Virus record (IMG/VR): IMGVR_UViG_3300025449_000714
Location: 1-27,645 of that record
Origin: a virus
Direction: 5' to 3' (one strand)
DNA length: 27,645 bases
Under the pieces are notes generated by a model. That model saw nothing but the letters and a program-made list of their open reading frames with translations, was not told the DNA's origin and did no database searches. This document shows positions 16,088 through 22,950 of the stretch, one piece after another. Numbering within the stretch: position 1 is the first letter of the stretch; the number at the start of each line of letters is the position of its first letter. The position numbers were made by a program, and so were the translations under genes.

Positions 16088-16925
16088 AATAGCAGAACTT
16101 TTCTATTCGATTCAGGGAGAGGGCAGATACATGGGAGTGCCCAGTGTCTTCTTAAGGACTTTCGGGTGTAATTTCAAATGTGCCGGATTTGGTATGCCTC
16201 GCGGTAAACTAAGTACCGAAGCAGATGATATTGCACAGGTAGTAACTCACTTTAATAAGTACGAAGAACTTCCGTTGGTATCTACTGGGTGTGATAGTTA
16301 TGCGAGCTGGCATCCTGACTTTAAGGATCTTAGTCCCATGCTTACATCTGACGCTATTGCTGAAAGAATTATGGAAATTATTCCACACAGCGAATGGAAA
16401 GATGAACATCTTGTAATTACAGGTGGTGAGCCGTTATTAGGTTGGCAACGTGCGTATCCAGACTTGTTGAATCATTCTAAGATGGCGGGCTTGAAAGAAA
16501 TCACATTTGAAACAAATGGCACTCAAAAACTAACACCAGAGTTTAAAGAATATTTGTTAAACTGGGATCGATATGATCATCAGAAGCGTGAGATTACATT
16601 TTCAGTAAGTGCTAAATTGCCTGCCAGTGGTGAAAAATGGGAAGAAGCAATTTTACCAGAAGTTGTTTGTGAATATGAACAGGTTGGAACTGTGTATCTT
16701 AAGTTTGTTGTAGCAACAGAACAAGATATTGCCGACGCAGAATGTGCTGTAGGTGCTTATCGTGCCGCAGGATTTACAGGGCATGTATACTTAATGCCAG
16801 TGGGTGGGGTCGAGAGTGTTTATACACTAAATGCTAAAAATGTAGCACTAGCGGCAATGAAACGTGGATGGCGTTATAGTGATAGACTTCAAGTACCTTT
16901 ATTTAAAAATGAGTGGGGTACTTAA
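16074..16925 (+). CDS. queE: 7-carboxy-7-deazaguanine synthase (QueE, radical SAM)
   Basis: The 283-residue protein has the QueE opening AELFYSIQGEGRYMGVPSVF, then LVITGGEPLLGWQ (the SAM-binding GGEP) and EITFETNGT. QueE turns carboxytetrahydropterin into 7-carboxy-7-deazaguanine. The iron-sulfur motif is unusual: Cys32 and Cys36 are in the normal CX3C spacing, but the third position (CX2C) is Phe39. The next Cys is Cys73 in STGCDSYASW. Either Cys73 is the third ligand or the cluster is altered. The insertion around residues 40-80 is also absent from small bacterial QueE. It overlaps the preceding gene by 14 bases. Confidence 0.88.
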   Translation: MSKIKIAELFYSIQGEGRYMGVPSVFLRTFGCNFKCAGFGMPRGKLSTEADDIAQVVTHFNKYEELPLVSTGCDSYASWHPDFKDLSPMLTSDAIAERIMEIIPHSEWKDEHLVITGGEPLLGWQRAYPDLLNHSKMAGLKEITFETNGTQKLTPEFKEYLLNWDRYDHQKREITFSVSAKLPASGEKWEEAILPEVVCEYEQVGTVYLKFVVATEQDIADAECAVGAYRAAGFTGHVYLMPVGGVESVYTLNAKNVALAAMKRGWRYSDRLQVPLFKNEWGT

Positions 16926-17309
16926 ATGAAGATATTAGATTGGATTAACAAAAAAATTAAACCTACTCCTAAAGTAGTAACTAGCACACCTGAAGAAAAA
17001 AAATCAGAAAAAGATATTGCTACCGAAAAAGGAGAACCTTATGTTAACATTCTTAGTATGGAAATTGATCCAAATAACATGGGGCAGGGAGCATTTGAAT
17101 TAGATTGGAATGATAAATTTGTTGCTAATTTGGTTCGTGCCGGATATCAAATGCGCCCAGACGATACTGATGCTGACATCATAGATCGTTGGTTTACTGC
17201 TGTTTGCCGTAATGTAGTTTTGGAAACGTATGAACAATACGAAGCTATGTCAGGAAATCGAGTTGTTAAATCTCGAGATGTTGGCGGGGGCCGATCGGAA
17301 GTTAGTTAA
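16926..17309 (+). CDS. Hypothetical phage protein
   Basis: The 127-residue protein has a basic N-terminal helix, a Thr/Pro/Lys/Glu-rich linker (about residues 13-38), and a folded C-terminal part with FELDWNDKFVANLVRAGYQM and DIIDRWFTAVCRNV. No function is recognised. It starts directly after the queE stop. Its 3' end carries AAAAGGAAA, the ribosome-binding site of the nucleotidyltransferase. Confidence 0.65.
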   Translation: MKILDWINKKIKPTPKVVTSTPEEKKSEKDIATEKGEPYVNILSMEIDPNNMGQGAFELDWNDKFVANLVRAGYQMRPDDTDADIIDRWFTAVCRNVVLETYEQYEAMSGNRVVKSRDVGGGRSEVS

Positions 17310-17319
17310 AAGGAAATAT

Positions 17320-17787
17320 ATGATATTCAGTAAAATTAAAGAACTAAGAGAACAGGGTAAGAAAATTGGTATTACATTTAGTACCTTTGATCTATTACAT
17401 GCCGGACATATTGCAATGCTTAGTGAGGCTAAAAATCATTGTGATTACTTAATTGCAGGATTACAGACTGACCCTACTATTGATAGATCAGATACAAAAA
17501 ATAAACCAATTCAAAGTATTGTAGAAAGACAAATACAATTGAGTGCTTGTCGTTATGTTGATGAAGTAGTAATTTATCAAACTGAACAAGATTTGATTGA
17601 TTTGTTGCTGATATTACCATTGAATGTTCGTGTATTAGGTGTTGAATATGAAGGTAAAAAGTTTACCGGCGATGAAGCATGTTATACGCGTGGCATTGGT
17701 ATCATTTTTAATGGACGTGACCATAGTTTTAGTAGTACTAGTTTGCGTAAACGTGTACATGACGCAGAATCTAGAAAAAATAAATAA
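17320..17787 (+). CDS. Cytidylyltransferase-like nucleotidyltransferase
   Basis: The ATG at 17320 follows AAAAGGAAATAT and gives 155 residues. An upstream in-frame start at 17230 lies within the preceding gene and is rejected. GITFSTFDLLHAGHIAML holds the HxGH motif (His27 to His30) of nucleotidyltransferases. FSSTSLRKRV matches the C-terminal ISSTxLR signature. Relatives include glycerol-3-phosphate and heptose-phosphate cytidyl- or adenylyltransferases. It may activate a sugar or polyol phosphate for the glycan genes upstream. Confidence 0.87.
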   Translation: MIFSKIKELREQGKKIGITFSTFDLLHAGHIAMLSEAKNHCDYLIAGLQTDPTIDRSDTKNKPIQSIVERQIQLSACRYVDEVVIYQTEQDLIDLLLILPLNVRVLGVEYEGKKFTGDEACYTRGIGIIFNGRDHSFSSTSLRKRVHDAESRKNK

Positions 17788-17790
17788 CTG

Positions 17791-18363
17791 ATGATACTAT
17801 ATGTAAATGGCGATGGGCACACGGGAGCTTCTTTGGCTGTAAATCCTTTTGAGTTTACAGATGATGATCCTTCTATTGAATATTTAAAAGGGTTGCCTCA
17901 TCCGGAAAATTTAGCATCCAGTTGGGGTAAAACATTAAGTCTTTCACTTAGAGCTACATTCCATTGCTCAGTTAAAAGAAATAATACAAATATTAGTATT
18001 ATAGAAGATGTTAAAAAATGGATTACTACAAATTTTAATAATTTAGTTATTATACAATGGACAAATTTTCTTGACGAAAACGAAGAACATAATAAAATTT
18101 GGGAGTTACACCAATTTCTATTAGAACAAAGTATACCCCATATATTTTTTAACGGTGATGTAGCATTCACTAAAATCACAACAAAGTACGATTGGGGTAA
18201 TAACTATTTAGATCCTTATAGCCTCGAAAATACATTTAGTGCTCTAGTAAAAGCAAATAACATTGATACCGTGTCGCCAGATTCTAAATATTTTAGCAAA
18301 GAAGCTCACTCTTTCTGGCATAGATTTTTATTGAAATATATTATTAAAAATAATTTTATTTAA
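17791..18363 (+). CDS. SGNH hydrolase-like phage protein with altered nucleophile motif
   Basis: The 190-residue protein starts MILYVNGDGHTGASLAVNPF, very like the GDSHT block I of an SGNH-type phage family (DUF6071-like). FNNLVIIQWTNF and a C-terminal KEAHSFWHRFLLKYI with a block V His also fit. The position of the nucleophile Ser is Gly9 here. Without that Ser, ordinary esterase chemistry is unlikely, so the protein may be a binding protein or a diverged member. Its TAA stop overlaps the stop of the converging minus-strand gene. Confidence 0.65.
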   Translation: MILYVNGDGHTGASLAVNPFEFTDDDPSIEYLKGLPHPENLASSWGKTLSLSLRATFHCSVKRNNTNISIIEDVKKWITTNFNNLVIIQWTNFLDENEEHNKIWELHQFLLEQSIPHIFFNGDVAFTKITTKYDWGNNYLDPYSLENTFSALVKANNIDTVSPDSKYFSKEAHSFWHRFLLKYIIKNNFI

Positions 18364-18983
18364 ATTTTCAACAGCGGAATAAAATTGTTTATTAAATAAT
18401 TATCAAAAGATTTAGTTGAATGTCTTAGTGCTTGCCACGGTATTATGTCAAACGCAATAGTAATTCTGTATTTGTCATTGTCTTCCCATGGTGAACTCTT
18501 GTGTAAATCACCGTTAGATTTTCCAACAACCAGTAGCCCATCATTACTATCAACTCTAATTTCTGGATAACCGGGGATACGATAATCAGTGTATGACTTA
18601 CAATTTCCTTCTGTGTTCACGCAATAAAATCCATGCCAAGTCTTATGCTCAGGTGGCCAATGCTGATGCCAATCAATATTTTTGCCTGGACTAAATAAGT
18701 TTACCCAACATCTAATGTAATACTGAGTAGAAGGGTCAACTATTAATTTTAAATTTTTTGATAGTTGATAATACAGCTTGTGTAATTCAGGGCAAGCAAA
18801 TGAAAACAAATTATATTTTGTGTGATGATAACTTGTAAAATTTCCATAAGCATTGTCTTCCGGAATTGGCGGAAGTATTTTTCTTAACCATTTATCAATT
18901 TCGCAACAAGAATTATATAATAGTTGATTATCAATTTCATCAATTTGAAAAGTATATAAGTAATCTTTAGCAACTTCGTTCAT
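18360..18983 (-). CDS. 2OG-Fe(II) oxygenase, only minus-strand gene
   Basis: From the ATG at 18983 this gives 207 residues; start codons at 19010 (ATG) and 19013 (GTG) are in-frame alternatives, and none has a strong ribosome-binding site. NIDWHQHWPPEHKTWHGFY holds the first iron ligands. GDLHKSSPWED holds the distal His, and KYRITIAFDIIP the 2OG-binding Arg. It is a 2-oxoglutarate-dependent hydroxylase of unknown substrate. It is divergent from the exonuclease gene and convergent with the SGNH-like gene, whose stop shares the sequence TTAA with its own. Confidence 0.75.
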   Translation of the reverse strand: MNEVAKDYLYTFQIDEIDNQLLYNSCCEIDKWLRKILPPIPEDNAYGNFTSYHHTKYNLFSFACPELHKLYYQLSKNLKLIVDPSTQYYIRCWVNLFSPGKNIDWHQHWPPEHKTWHGFYCVNTEGNCKSYTDYRIPGYPEIRVDSNDGLLVVGKSNGDLHKSSPWEDNDKYRITIAFDIIPWQALRHSTKSFDNYLINNFIPLLKI

Positions 18984-19040
18984 AAAAATACTTATCTTAC
19001 AAATTACCATCACAATTTTTTAATTTAATCAAAATATTAG

Positions 19041-19069
19041 TTGACTTTTATCGTCAAATACTATATAAT
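19041..19069 (+). promoter_or_regulatory. sigma70-type promoter giving a leaderless exonuclease mRNA
   Basis: TTGACT at 19041-19046 and TATAAT at 19064-19069 have a 17-bp spacer. The expected start point, about 7 bases after the -10 box, falls on the A of the ATG at 19076. TTGAC (19041-19045) and GTCAA (19053-19057) form an inverted repeat around the -35 region, which could be an operator or a minus-strand -35. Confidence 0.7.
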
Positions 19070-19075
19070 TAACAC

Positions 19076-20077
19076 ATGAAATACATACTTATTGACACAG
19101 CAAATTTATTTTTTAGAGCAAGACACGGGGCACATCGTGCTAGTGATATGTGGGAAAAAGTAGGGTTTGCGCTACATGTTACTCTTATGGCTGCTAATAA
19201 AATGGCTCGAAGGTTTGAGTCAGATCACGTAGTATTCGCGCTCGAAGGTCGTAGCTGGCGTAAGGATATGTATAAACCTTATAAAGCTAATCGTGTAGTG
19301 GCAAGATCTGCTTTAACAGAAGAACAGCAAGAAGAAGATAAAATATTTTGGGAGTCGTATGATTCGCTAACCACTTTTTTATCCGAAAAAACTAATTGTA
19401 GTGTTATACGTTGTCCAACCGCTGAAGGTGATGATATCATAGCTCGATGGATAGCACTTCATCCAGAAGATGAACATGTGGTAATTTCAAGCGACACAGA
19501 TTTTGTACAATTATTGGCAACCAATGTCAAGCAATATAACGGAATTACCGATGAACTAATAACTCTCGAAGGTATATTTGATGCTAAAGGTAAATTAGTC
19601 ATTGATAAAAAAACTAAACAACCAAAAATTTGTCCAGATCCGTCCTGGTTGCTATTTGAGAAATGTATGCGCGGAGACAGCACTGACAATGTCTTCAGTG
19701 CATATCCTGGAGTTCGTGAGAAAGGGACAAAGAATAAAGTTGGTCTCCGTGAAGCATTCGAAGATCGAGGAAAACAAGGATTCTCTTGGAACAACATGAT
19801 GTTGCAACGTTGGACTGACCCGGATGGCATCGAACATCGTGTGTTAGATGATTACGAGAGGAATCGAACATTGATTGATTTGAATGCTCAGCCCGACGAT
19901 GTTAAAATAACTGTAGATACTAGTATTAAGGAACAAATTAGTCATAAAGATGTTGGACAAGTTGGTGTAAGATTTTTACAATTCTGCGGCAAATATGAAT
20001 TAAATAAATGCAGTGAAAACGCAGAAAGTTTCGGAAAATGGATGAATGAAACTTATAAAGGTATGTTGAGCGCATGA
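19076..20077 (+). CDS. 5'-3' exonuclease / RNase H-like flap nuclease (T4 Rnh type)
   Basis: The 333-residue protein has the FEN-family acidic residues in order: ILIDTANLFFRARH (Asp7), PTAEGDDIIARW, VVISSDTDFVQLL, and KCMRGDSTDNVFSAYPGV, the H3TH-type DNA-binding segment. It should remove RNA primers and flaps during phage replication, as T4 RNase H does. The start at 19076 is the natural N-terminus of the family. There is no ribosome-binding site, because the promoter lies just 6 bases upstream. It overlaps the next gene by 4 bases. Confidence 0.9.
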   Translation: MKYILIDTANLFFRARHGAHRASDMWEKVGFALHVTLMAANKMARRFESDHVVFALEGRSWRKDMYKPYKANRVVARSALTEEQQEEDKIFWESYDSLTTFLSEKTNCSVIRCPTAEGDDIIARWIALHPEDEHVVISSDTDFVQLLATNVKQYNGITDELITLEGIFDAKGKLVIDKKTKQPKICPDPSWLLFEKCMRGDSTDNVFSAYPGVREKGTKNKVGLREAFEDRGKQGFSWNNMMLQRWTDPDGIEHRVLDDYERNRTLIDLNAQPDDVKITVDTSIKEQISHKDVGQVGVRFLQFCGKYELNKCSENAESFGKWMNETYKGMLSA

Positions 20078-20589
20078 GTTCTAATTACAAAGTAATTGAT
20101 AACTTTTTATCAAAAGGTGATTTTAAAGTAATTCAAGACGCTATGTTTTCGGCTGAATTTTTTTGGTATTATAATTATACCCTCGACGGGATTGCTCACG
20201 AACATCCTACTAAAGATTATTATTTTACTCACGCTTTCTTTGATGTTCATAAATCTTCAAAGAGTAAAGCATACACTCTCATTTTACCTTTATTGTCAAA
20301 CCTTAATATTTTTGATTTAATTAGGGTAAAAGGTAATTTATATCCAGGCACTGATATTATAGTCGAAGACCCAATGCATGTTGATTACGAAATTTTACAC
20401 ACAGGTGCGGTATTTTCAATTAACACAAATAATGGGTATACCAAATTAGAAGATGGTACTAAAATTCAATCTATTGAAAATAGAATACTAATCTTTGATT
20501 CATCTAAACCGCATTGTTCAGGCAGGTGTACAGATGAAAAAGTAAGAATTAATATCAATCTGAATTATTTTGAAAGGAATATTAAATGA
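20074..20589 (+). CDS. 2OG-Fe(II) oxygenase-like protein (prolyl hydroxylase type)
   Basis: The 171-residue protein starts YKVIDNFLSKGDFKVIQDAM, typical of phage prolyl 4-hydroxylase-like oxygenases. MHVDYE supplies the HxD iron ligands, SKPHCSGRC the distal His, and VRININLNYF the 2OG-binding Arg. TKLEDGTKIQSIENRILIF is the usual strand before the distal His. It is the fourth oxygenase of this fold in the window. The substrate is unknown. It overlaps its neighbours by 4 bases on both sides. Confidence 0.82.
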   Translation: MSSNYKVIDNFLSKGDFKVIQDAMFSAEFFWYYNYTLDGIAHEHPTKDYYFTHAFFDVHKSSKSKAYTLILPLLSNLNIFDLIRVKGNLYPGTDIIVEDPMHVDYEILHTGAVFSINTNNGYTKLEDGTKIQSIENRILIFDSSKPHCSGRCTDEKVRININLNYFERNIK

Positions 20590-21038
20590 CATTAGTAGCG
20601 AAACCCGTAGTTGATAAACAATTTTGGGTAATACAAGACAATAATCAAAAAGTAGGTAATGTCGAAGCTTGTGATGGCGGATTTCAAGTTAAAATTAATA
20701 ATCAGATAGTAGCACAATATAAAACTATTAAACTAGTTGAAAGAAATATTGACATTTATTTTGAACCGATTAATAAACCAATTAAAAAAACATCAGCAGT
20801 TTTTGAAGTACACGGTTATAGTACTTCTAGTAAGGTATATAATCCGGTTTGGGACGTTCCTCAAAAATTGCCCATATATACTAAAACAAATAAAAGCAAA
20901 AGTTGGCATGCAGCTGGGTGGTATACTGTAAAAAAAGGTAGACACTGGAGTGTTATGCGTGATCCAAAATTAATCGTTTTACAACGATATCCGTACCATG
21001 GACCATTTCATACTAAAGAAGAGGCAGAATCAAAATGA
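20586..21038 (+). CDS. Conserved phage protein of unknown function
   Basis: The 150-residue protein begins LVAKPVVDKQFWVIQDNNQK and has KVYNPVWDVPQKLPIYTK and SWHAAGWYTVKKGRHWSVMR. I recall similar proteins in T4-like cyanophages, where the function is also unknown. It is a soluble, basic, beta-rich protein. Its position among replication genes may mean a DNA-linked role, but nothing in the sequence proves this. It is coupled to mazG by ATGA. Confidence 0.7.
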   Translation: MTLVAKPVVDKQFWVIQDNNQKVGNVEACDGGFQVKINNQIVAQYKTIKLVERNIDIYFEPINKPIKKTSAVFEVHGYSTSSKVYNPVWDVPQKLPIYTKTNKSKSWHAAGWYTVKKGRHWSVMRDPKLIVLQRYPYHGPFHTKEEAESK

Positions 21039-21409
21039 CAAATTTATTTCGTGATCAAGAAAAATTTATGCGAGCTTGTGAGCAAACAGTTGACGGGCCA
21101 CCCGGACCACAATTTGATATGTATTGTGCTTTAATTGAAGAAGAACATAAAGAACTAAAACAAGCATTAATAGATAACAATGATGTAGAAGTACTCGATG
21201 CTCTTATTGATATCTTAGTAGTAACTATTGGTGCTATACATAGTACCGGATGGGACGGTGAAGGGGCATGGAAGGAAGTCATGTCAACTAATTTTGCCAA
21301 AATTGATCGAACTATGGGCAAAGTACGCCGAAGAGAGGATGGGAAAATTTTAAAACCATTAGGTTGGGAACCACCTAATTTAACTCCGTTTTTAAATCAA
21401 AAATCATGA
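21035..21409 (+). CDS. mazG: MazG-like nucleotide pyrophosphohydrolase
   Basis: The 124-residue protein has ALIEEEHKELKQAL and then EVLDALIDILVVTIGA, the EExxE and ExxD metal-binding motifs of all-alpha NTP pyrophosphohydrolases. MazG proteins hydrolyse (d)NTPs or related alarmones and are widespread in marine phages, where roles in nucleotide-pool control are proposed. The C-terminus after residue 90 is basic. It lies in an overlapping run with the genes on both sides. Confidence 0.85.
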   Translation: MTNLFRDQEKFMRACEQTVDGPPGPQFDMYCALIEEEHKELKQALIDNNDVEVLDALIDILVVTIGAIHSTGWDGEGAWKEVMSTNFAKIDRTMGKVRRREDGKILKPLGWEPPNLTPFLNQKS

Positions 21410-21621
21410 GCTTACACTTACAAAAATTTATCGAAAGAGTTCGCGGACACGAATTTAAAGGTAATAAAGATTTTATTATGCCAATGACTGATGCTAAAGG
21501 TATGGCTGCTGATTTAACAGAATTGTTACTTGAACTTAGAATGCTGAAAGAGTCCTCAAATACTGTTTCCAAAGAAGAAATTATCGAAGTTTCAGTTAGC
21601 GGGGGCAGATTCAAAAACTGA
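21406..21621 (+). CDS. Small hypothetical phage protein
   Basis: A 71-residue helical protein with LQKFIERVRGHEFKGNKDFI and then AADLTELLLELRMLKE. The last part, EEIIEVSVSGGRFK, is a short strand. The role is unknown. It overlaps mazG by 4 bases and is followed by a short gap with a TATAAATA box. Confidence 0.65.
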   Translation: MSLHLQKFIERVRGHEFKGNKDFIMPMTDAKGMAADLTELLLELRMLKESSNTVSKEEIIEVSVSGGRFKN

Positions 21622-21631
21622 GTATATTATG

Positions 21632-21639
21632 TATAAATA
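21632..21639 (+). promoter_or_regulatory. TATAAATA box, candidate T4-like late promoter
   Basis: This is an exact match to the T4 late promoter consensus, placed 7 bases before the ATG at 21647. No -35 box is seen, which is normal for that class. If it works as in T4, transcription would begin at or just before the start codon, so the next mRNA would be leaderless or nearly so. Function is inferred from the motif only. Confidence 0.4.
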
Positions 21640-21646
21640 ATATACT

Positions 21647-21934
21647 ATGTCTAGACCTAAACCAAAAATTTTAGTTGAACTTACAAATAAGTCTACTTAT
21701 AAAACCGAACAAGTACTTGCTTCTGAAGGTGTGTGGGCAGTTTATTTTGATAATACTCCCGTAAATCTCAAAACTTCTCACATGCTAGTTCAATACCCTG
21801 GACCAAAATATAAAAAAGTGTCATTTAGTAATCCGGGACATGCAATTAATTTGGCAAAAAAACTTAATAGTCAATTCAAAACAGATAAATTTACAGTAGT
21901 ATTGCTTAAACAAGGTGATCAAATTTACCCATAA
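21647..21934 (+). CDS. Conserved small phage protein
   Basis: The 95-residue basic protein starts MSRPKPKILVELTNKSTYK and has MLVQYPGPKYKKVSFSNPGH and then NLAKKLNSQFKTDKF. I recall this pattern in T4-like marine phages, without a known function. The basic, beta-rich make-up suggests nucleic-acid or virion binding, but that is speculative. No ribosome-binding site is seen between the TATAAATA box and the ATG. Confidence 0.7.
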   Translation: MSRPKPKILVELTNKSTYKTEQVLASEGVWAVYFDNTPVNLKTSHMLVQYPGPKYKKVSFSNPGHAINLAKKLNSQFKTDKFTVVLLKQGDQIYP

Positions 21935-22300
21935 GTGCGTAATAAAATTAAATTAACCGAAGCCTTAGTAAAACAGTTACCTAAAGATAATAATATTTCA
22001 CTAGAAAATGCCAAAGTTGCGTGGTGGTATAATATTAAAATAGATGGTGGACTAAGATTGACTGAAGCGGGGTATAATACGTTTATAAATTTATTGAATA
22101 TATCTCATTACGAATATACAATAAAAGACAATTTTATTTTTACCAAACAAATACTATTAGATTTAGACAAAAAATTACAAATGCCTTACTATATTAAAGC
22201 TAAAAAACATTTTGTTGAAAAAATTATATTTTTCGGCAGTAAAGAAGCAGTTTTAGCTAATTTGTACGGTGATTTAGGAAAATTTTTAAATAATTACTAA
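21935..22300 (+). CDS. Hypothetical protein with GTG start
   Basis: The GTG start follows directly after the preceding stop, giving 121 residues. The protein has IKLTEALVKQLPKDNN, KVAWWYNIKIDGGLRLTEAG and ILLDLDKKLQMPYYIKAKK. FFGSKEAVLANLYGDLGKFL ends it. It is soluble and basic with a mixed alpha/beta pattern. I recall similar small proteins in phages but no function. A 90-base gap follows, holding only AT-rich sequence and the leader of the next gene. Confidence 0.65.
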   Translation: MRNKIKLTEALVKQLPKDNNISLENAKVAWWYNIKIDGGLRLTEAGYNTFINLLNISHYEYTIKDNFIFTKQILLDLDKKLQMPYYIKAKKHFVEKIIFFGSKEAVLANLYGDLGKFLNNY

Positions 22301-22390
22301 AAAATTAATATTAGTTTACTTTCAGCTAAATAATTGTTAGTAGTAACATATATCGTTTGAGATATAAAAACTTTTTAAAAGGAAATACAA

Positions 22391-22861
22391 ATGAAAAAAA
22401 TCGTAATCGCATCATTATTTGCTCTCGTAGCATCAATGGCTAGTGCTGTTGAAGTTGGTATTATTGGCGGAGAAGTATTCAATGCTAATAAACATGCTAG
22501 TAATGCCGCAGGATTAACTATCGGTGAAAATTTTGGTAAGTTTGGACTTGCGGTCGAAGCTGATCATAACTTTTCAAAGAAAGTTTCTACAAATGCTGAT
22601 CGTTATAGTTTAATTGGATCATACAATCTAGCCAAAATTGGTCATGCTAACATTGCTGTTAAAGCAGGTGTTGATTATTTGAGCCAACGTAGTGGGTCTA
22701 CGCTACCAGCAGGGTATGGTTTGTTGGCAGGAGTTGGTGCTACAGTTCCGGTAACTAAAGCTGTTAGTCTAACAGCCGACTATCGTTACGATGCCGGGCA
22801 ATCTCGTGTAAAAGCAGAAAACGGTAATCAATTCTTGGTTGGATTAAAATACGCATTTTAA
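22391..22861 (+). CDS. Outer-membrane beta-barrel protein with signal peptide
   Basis: The 156-residue protein has a clear Sec signal peptide (MKKIVIASLFALVASMASA, cut after residue 19), leaving about 137 residues. The rest alternates hydrophobic and polar residues in short strands, for example FGLAVEADHNF, IAVKAGVDYL and VSLTADYRYDAG. It ends FLVGLKYAF, with the C-terminal Phe used by the BAM complex. This is the size of an 8-stranded OmpX/Ail/Lom-type barrel. Phage-made barrels can alter host surface properties or block superinfection. AAAGGAAA precedes the ATG, and a strong terminator follows. Confidence 0.85.
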   Translation: MKKIVIASLFALVASMASAVEVGIIGGEVFNANKHASNAAGLTIGENFGKFGLAVEADHNFSKKVSTNADRYSLIGSYNLAKIGHANIAVKAGVDYLSQRSGSTLPAGYGLLAGVGATVPVTKAVSLTADYRYDAGQSRVKAENGNQFLVGLKYAF

Positions 22862-22880
22862 TTTATAAGATAAGAAGTTG

Positions 22881-22903
22881 AAACCCGCTTCGGCGGGTTT
22901 TTT
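22881..22903 (+). terminator. Intrinsic terminator after the outer-membrane gene
   Basis: AAACCCGC (22881-22888) pairs with GCGGGTTT (22893-22900) around a TTCG tetraloop, and the T-run continues to 22903. This is a strong terminator, and it separates the barrel gene from the halogenase. Confidence 0.92.
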
Positions 22904-22950
22904 GTTGATTAATAATTTTCAAAATAAGTAAAAATACATACAGGATAAGA

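Noticed and set aside
17788-17794. CTGATGA resembling a hammerhead ribozyme core
   Set aside because: The matching GAAA core and flanking stems were not found; it overlaps a normal stop/start junction.
19459-19830. 123-codon minus-strand open frame inside the exonuclease gene
   Set aside because: The plus-strand exonuclease motifs cover the same bases, and the reverse product resembles no family.
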